This document shows positions 42,037-43,109 of a DNA stretch of 43,109 nt, piece after piece. Position 1 is the stretch's first letter; every line of letters starts with the position of its first letter. The notes under the pieces were generated by a model. It was not told the DNA's origin. It ran no database searches and was given only the letters and a program-made list of their open reading frames with translations. Source of the DNA: JADFAK01 sp047615865. GTDB lineage: Bacteria; Bacteroidota; Bacteroidia; Flavobacteriales_D; Sanyastnellaceae. The stretch spans positions 1 through 43,109 of the forward strand of contig JBLHIB010000016.1 in assembly GCA_047615865.1 (NCBI GenBank), given 5' to 3'. A program made the translations under genes and the position numbers.

Positions 42037-43109
42037 TTACTTCTGCACAATGATTCTCGCTACTTGGATTTGGTTTCCTTGAGAAACTTGAACCATGTAG
42101 TTGCCATCGGCAAGTTGATCAAGAGCATTGATATTGAAAACTCCTTGTCCATTTGAAGACGCTTCTTGAGCGAAAACCAATTGTCCGAGGTTGTTCATTA
42201 TTTCAATAGTCAATGTATGATCAGCAAGTGCATTGGCAATGGTGAAATTACCATTGGTTGGATTCGGATAAATCGACAGCTTAGGAGTGTCAAGCTCATC
42301 CACAGAATCGATCAAACAGTTTCCTGTTAGCATATCTGATGTGATCGCGCAGCCATATTCATCCGAAGTCATAGTGAATTCAACAATTGTTTCGTTGGTA
42401 AAAGCACCTAGATTGAAAATACCCGCCATAATCACATCTTCAGTCGATGCATTGGCATCGTTGTCGATTGTGAAAGGAAAAGCATTGCTTGTTCCAGAAA
42501 CAGTGAGCTCAACATAGAAATTGTCTAGGTCACCTTCTTCACAGTAAACAACGAATTCAACAGTTGGGAATTCACACTCGTTAAAGCAAGATCCATCGTC
42601 AATTGTGGCGGTAGAATCATAATTGAGAGCTTCGCTATCAGTACAACCCGCGCAAGATTCAAACTCACAAGAGTCGTCTTCCAATGTAGCCGTTGAATCG
42701 TAGTTACATGCTCCCATATCTGTGCAACCAGCACATGAGTCAAACTCGCAAGAGTCGTCGTCTAGTGTGGCTGTTGAATCGTAGTTACATGCTCCCATGT
42801 CCGTACAGCCAGCACAAGAGTCAAACTCACAAGAGTCGTCGTCCAAAGTCGCCGTTGAATCGTAGTTACATGCTCCCATATCTGTGCAACCAGCGCATGA
42901 GTCAAACTCGCAAGAGTCGTCGTCTAGTGTGGCTGTTGAATCGTAGTTACAAGCTCCCATATCTGTACAACCAGCACATGATTCAAACTCGCAAGAGTCG
43001 TCGTCTAGTGTGGCTGTTGAATCGTAGTTACATGCTCCCATGTCCGTACAGCCAGCACAAGAGTCAAACTCACAAGAGTCGTCGTCCAAAGTCGCCGTTG
43101 AATCGTAGT
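42037..43109 (-). CDS. T9SS-secreted protein with Cys/Asp-rich tandem repeats (5' truncated)
   Basis: About 356 residues are visible; the frame remains open past the right edge, so the true start is outside. From the N-terminal side there are five full 27-residue units of the type GCTDMGACNYDSTATLDDDSC plus a sixth diverged one (GCTDSEALNYDSTATIDDGSC), each with four cysteines in the typical units. A beta-rich domain follows (VEFVVYCEEGDLDNFYVELTVSG), then a T9SS type A sorting domain (LSIYPNPTNGNFTIANAL... to IIVQK). Repeats of this ACNYDxxATxDDGSC type occur in large Bacteroidota surface proteins; a structural or adhesive role is inferred. Confidence 0.9.
   Translation of the reverse strand, partial: YDSTATLDDDSCEFDSCAGCTDMGACNYDSTATLDDDSCEFESCAGCTDMGACNYDSTATLDDDSCEFDSCAGCTDMGACNYDSTATLDDDSCEFDSCAGCTDMGACNYDSTATLDDDSCEFDSCAGCTDMGACNYDSTATLEDDSCEFESCAGCTDSEALNYDSTATIDDGSCFNECEFPTVEFVVYCEEGDLDNFYVELTVSGTSNAFPFTIDNDANASTEDVIMAGIFNLGAFTNETIVEFTMTSDEYGCAITSDMLTGNCLIDSVDELDTPKLSIYPNPTNGNFTIANALADHTLTIEIMNNLGQLVFAQEASSNGQGVFNINALDQLADGNYMVQVSQGNQIQVARIIVQK
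42615..43109 (-). repeat. 81-bp in-frame tandem repeats
   Basis: Period 81 bp with unit starts at 42615 (diverged), 42696, 42777, 42858, 42939, 43020 and a partial at 43101. Units fall in two sequence classes: type A at 42696, 42858 and 42939, and type B at 42777 and 43020. The two B units read identical and are 243 bp apart. Confidence 0.93.

Noticed and set aside
42615..43109. Regular repeats resembling a CRISPR array
   Set aside because: There are no unique spacers; the repeats are contiguous, multiples of three and in frame with a Cys-rich protein.

Overview
The window looks like a chromosome segment of a Bacteroidota bacterium, probably a free-living, possibly marine, Flavobacteriales-like lineage. 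The evidence is several secreted proteins with type IX secretion (T9SS) C-terminal sorting domains, a PorD-like T9SS gene, the short Bacteroidota-type RNA polymerase omega homologue, TAnnTTTG -7 promoter elements, no obvious Shine-Dalgarno sequences, and frequent TTG/GTG starts. No rRNA, tRNA, CRISPR array, prophage or insertion sequence was recognised.

Layout. 1-2469: end of a T9SS cargo gene followed by two overlapping cupredoxin/multicopper-oxidase genes. 2674-5185: dnaK and a cold-shock protein, each followed by an intrinsic terminator. 5257-8812: a TerB-like protein overlapping a cobalamin/metal-receptor-like protein without signal peptide, then a patatin fused to an outer-membrane barrel. 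8862-13409: a short surface-polysaccharide block (sugar dehydrogenase, flippase, glycosyltransferase, FemAB/GNAT-like transferase). 13406-18742 (minus): a signalling cluster with a single-domain response regulator, a REC-PAS-histidine kinase, two NarL/LuxR-type regulators and a REC-PAS-SpoIIE phosphatase. 18851-24606: a secreted TPR-like protein, a ligase-associated DEXH helicase and a TonB-dependent receptor. 24603-29558 (minus): recN, porD-like, coaBC, rpoZ-like and bamD. 29900-32178: an alpha-oxoamine synthase and an MscS channel. 32304-38473: a TetR-adaptor-RND-TolC efflux operon with two matching operator palindromes. 38489-41799 (minus): a lipoprotein pyrophosphatase, a small secreted protein, DinB, a FISUMP-domain protein, a decayed gene and a group III truncated haemoglobin. 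41877-43109: a long inverted repeat, a terminator and a T9SS protein built of 81-bp tandem repeats that runs off the window.

Main observations. (1) The two multicopper-oxidase genes appear to split one copper centre: the four His-X-His motifs of a trinuclear cluster are divided two and two between the overlapping genes, and only the second gene has a type 1 copper site. (2) A previously unlisted pseudogene (40933-41356, minus) has readable homology across three frames, and its old stop codon still overlaps the next gene's start. (3) Two TTACCCA-NN-TGGGTAA palindromes flank the start region of the efflux repressor, one covering the start codon. (4) The 81-bp repeats show a higher-order duplication (two units 243 bp apart are identical as read here).
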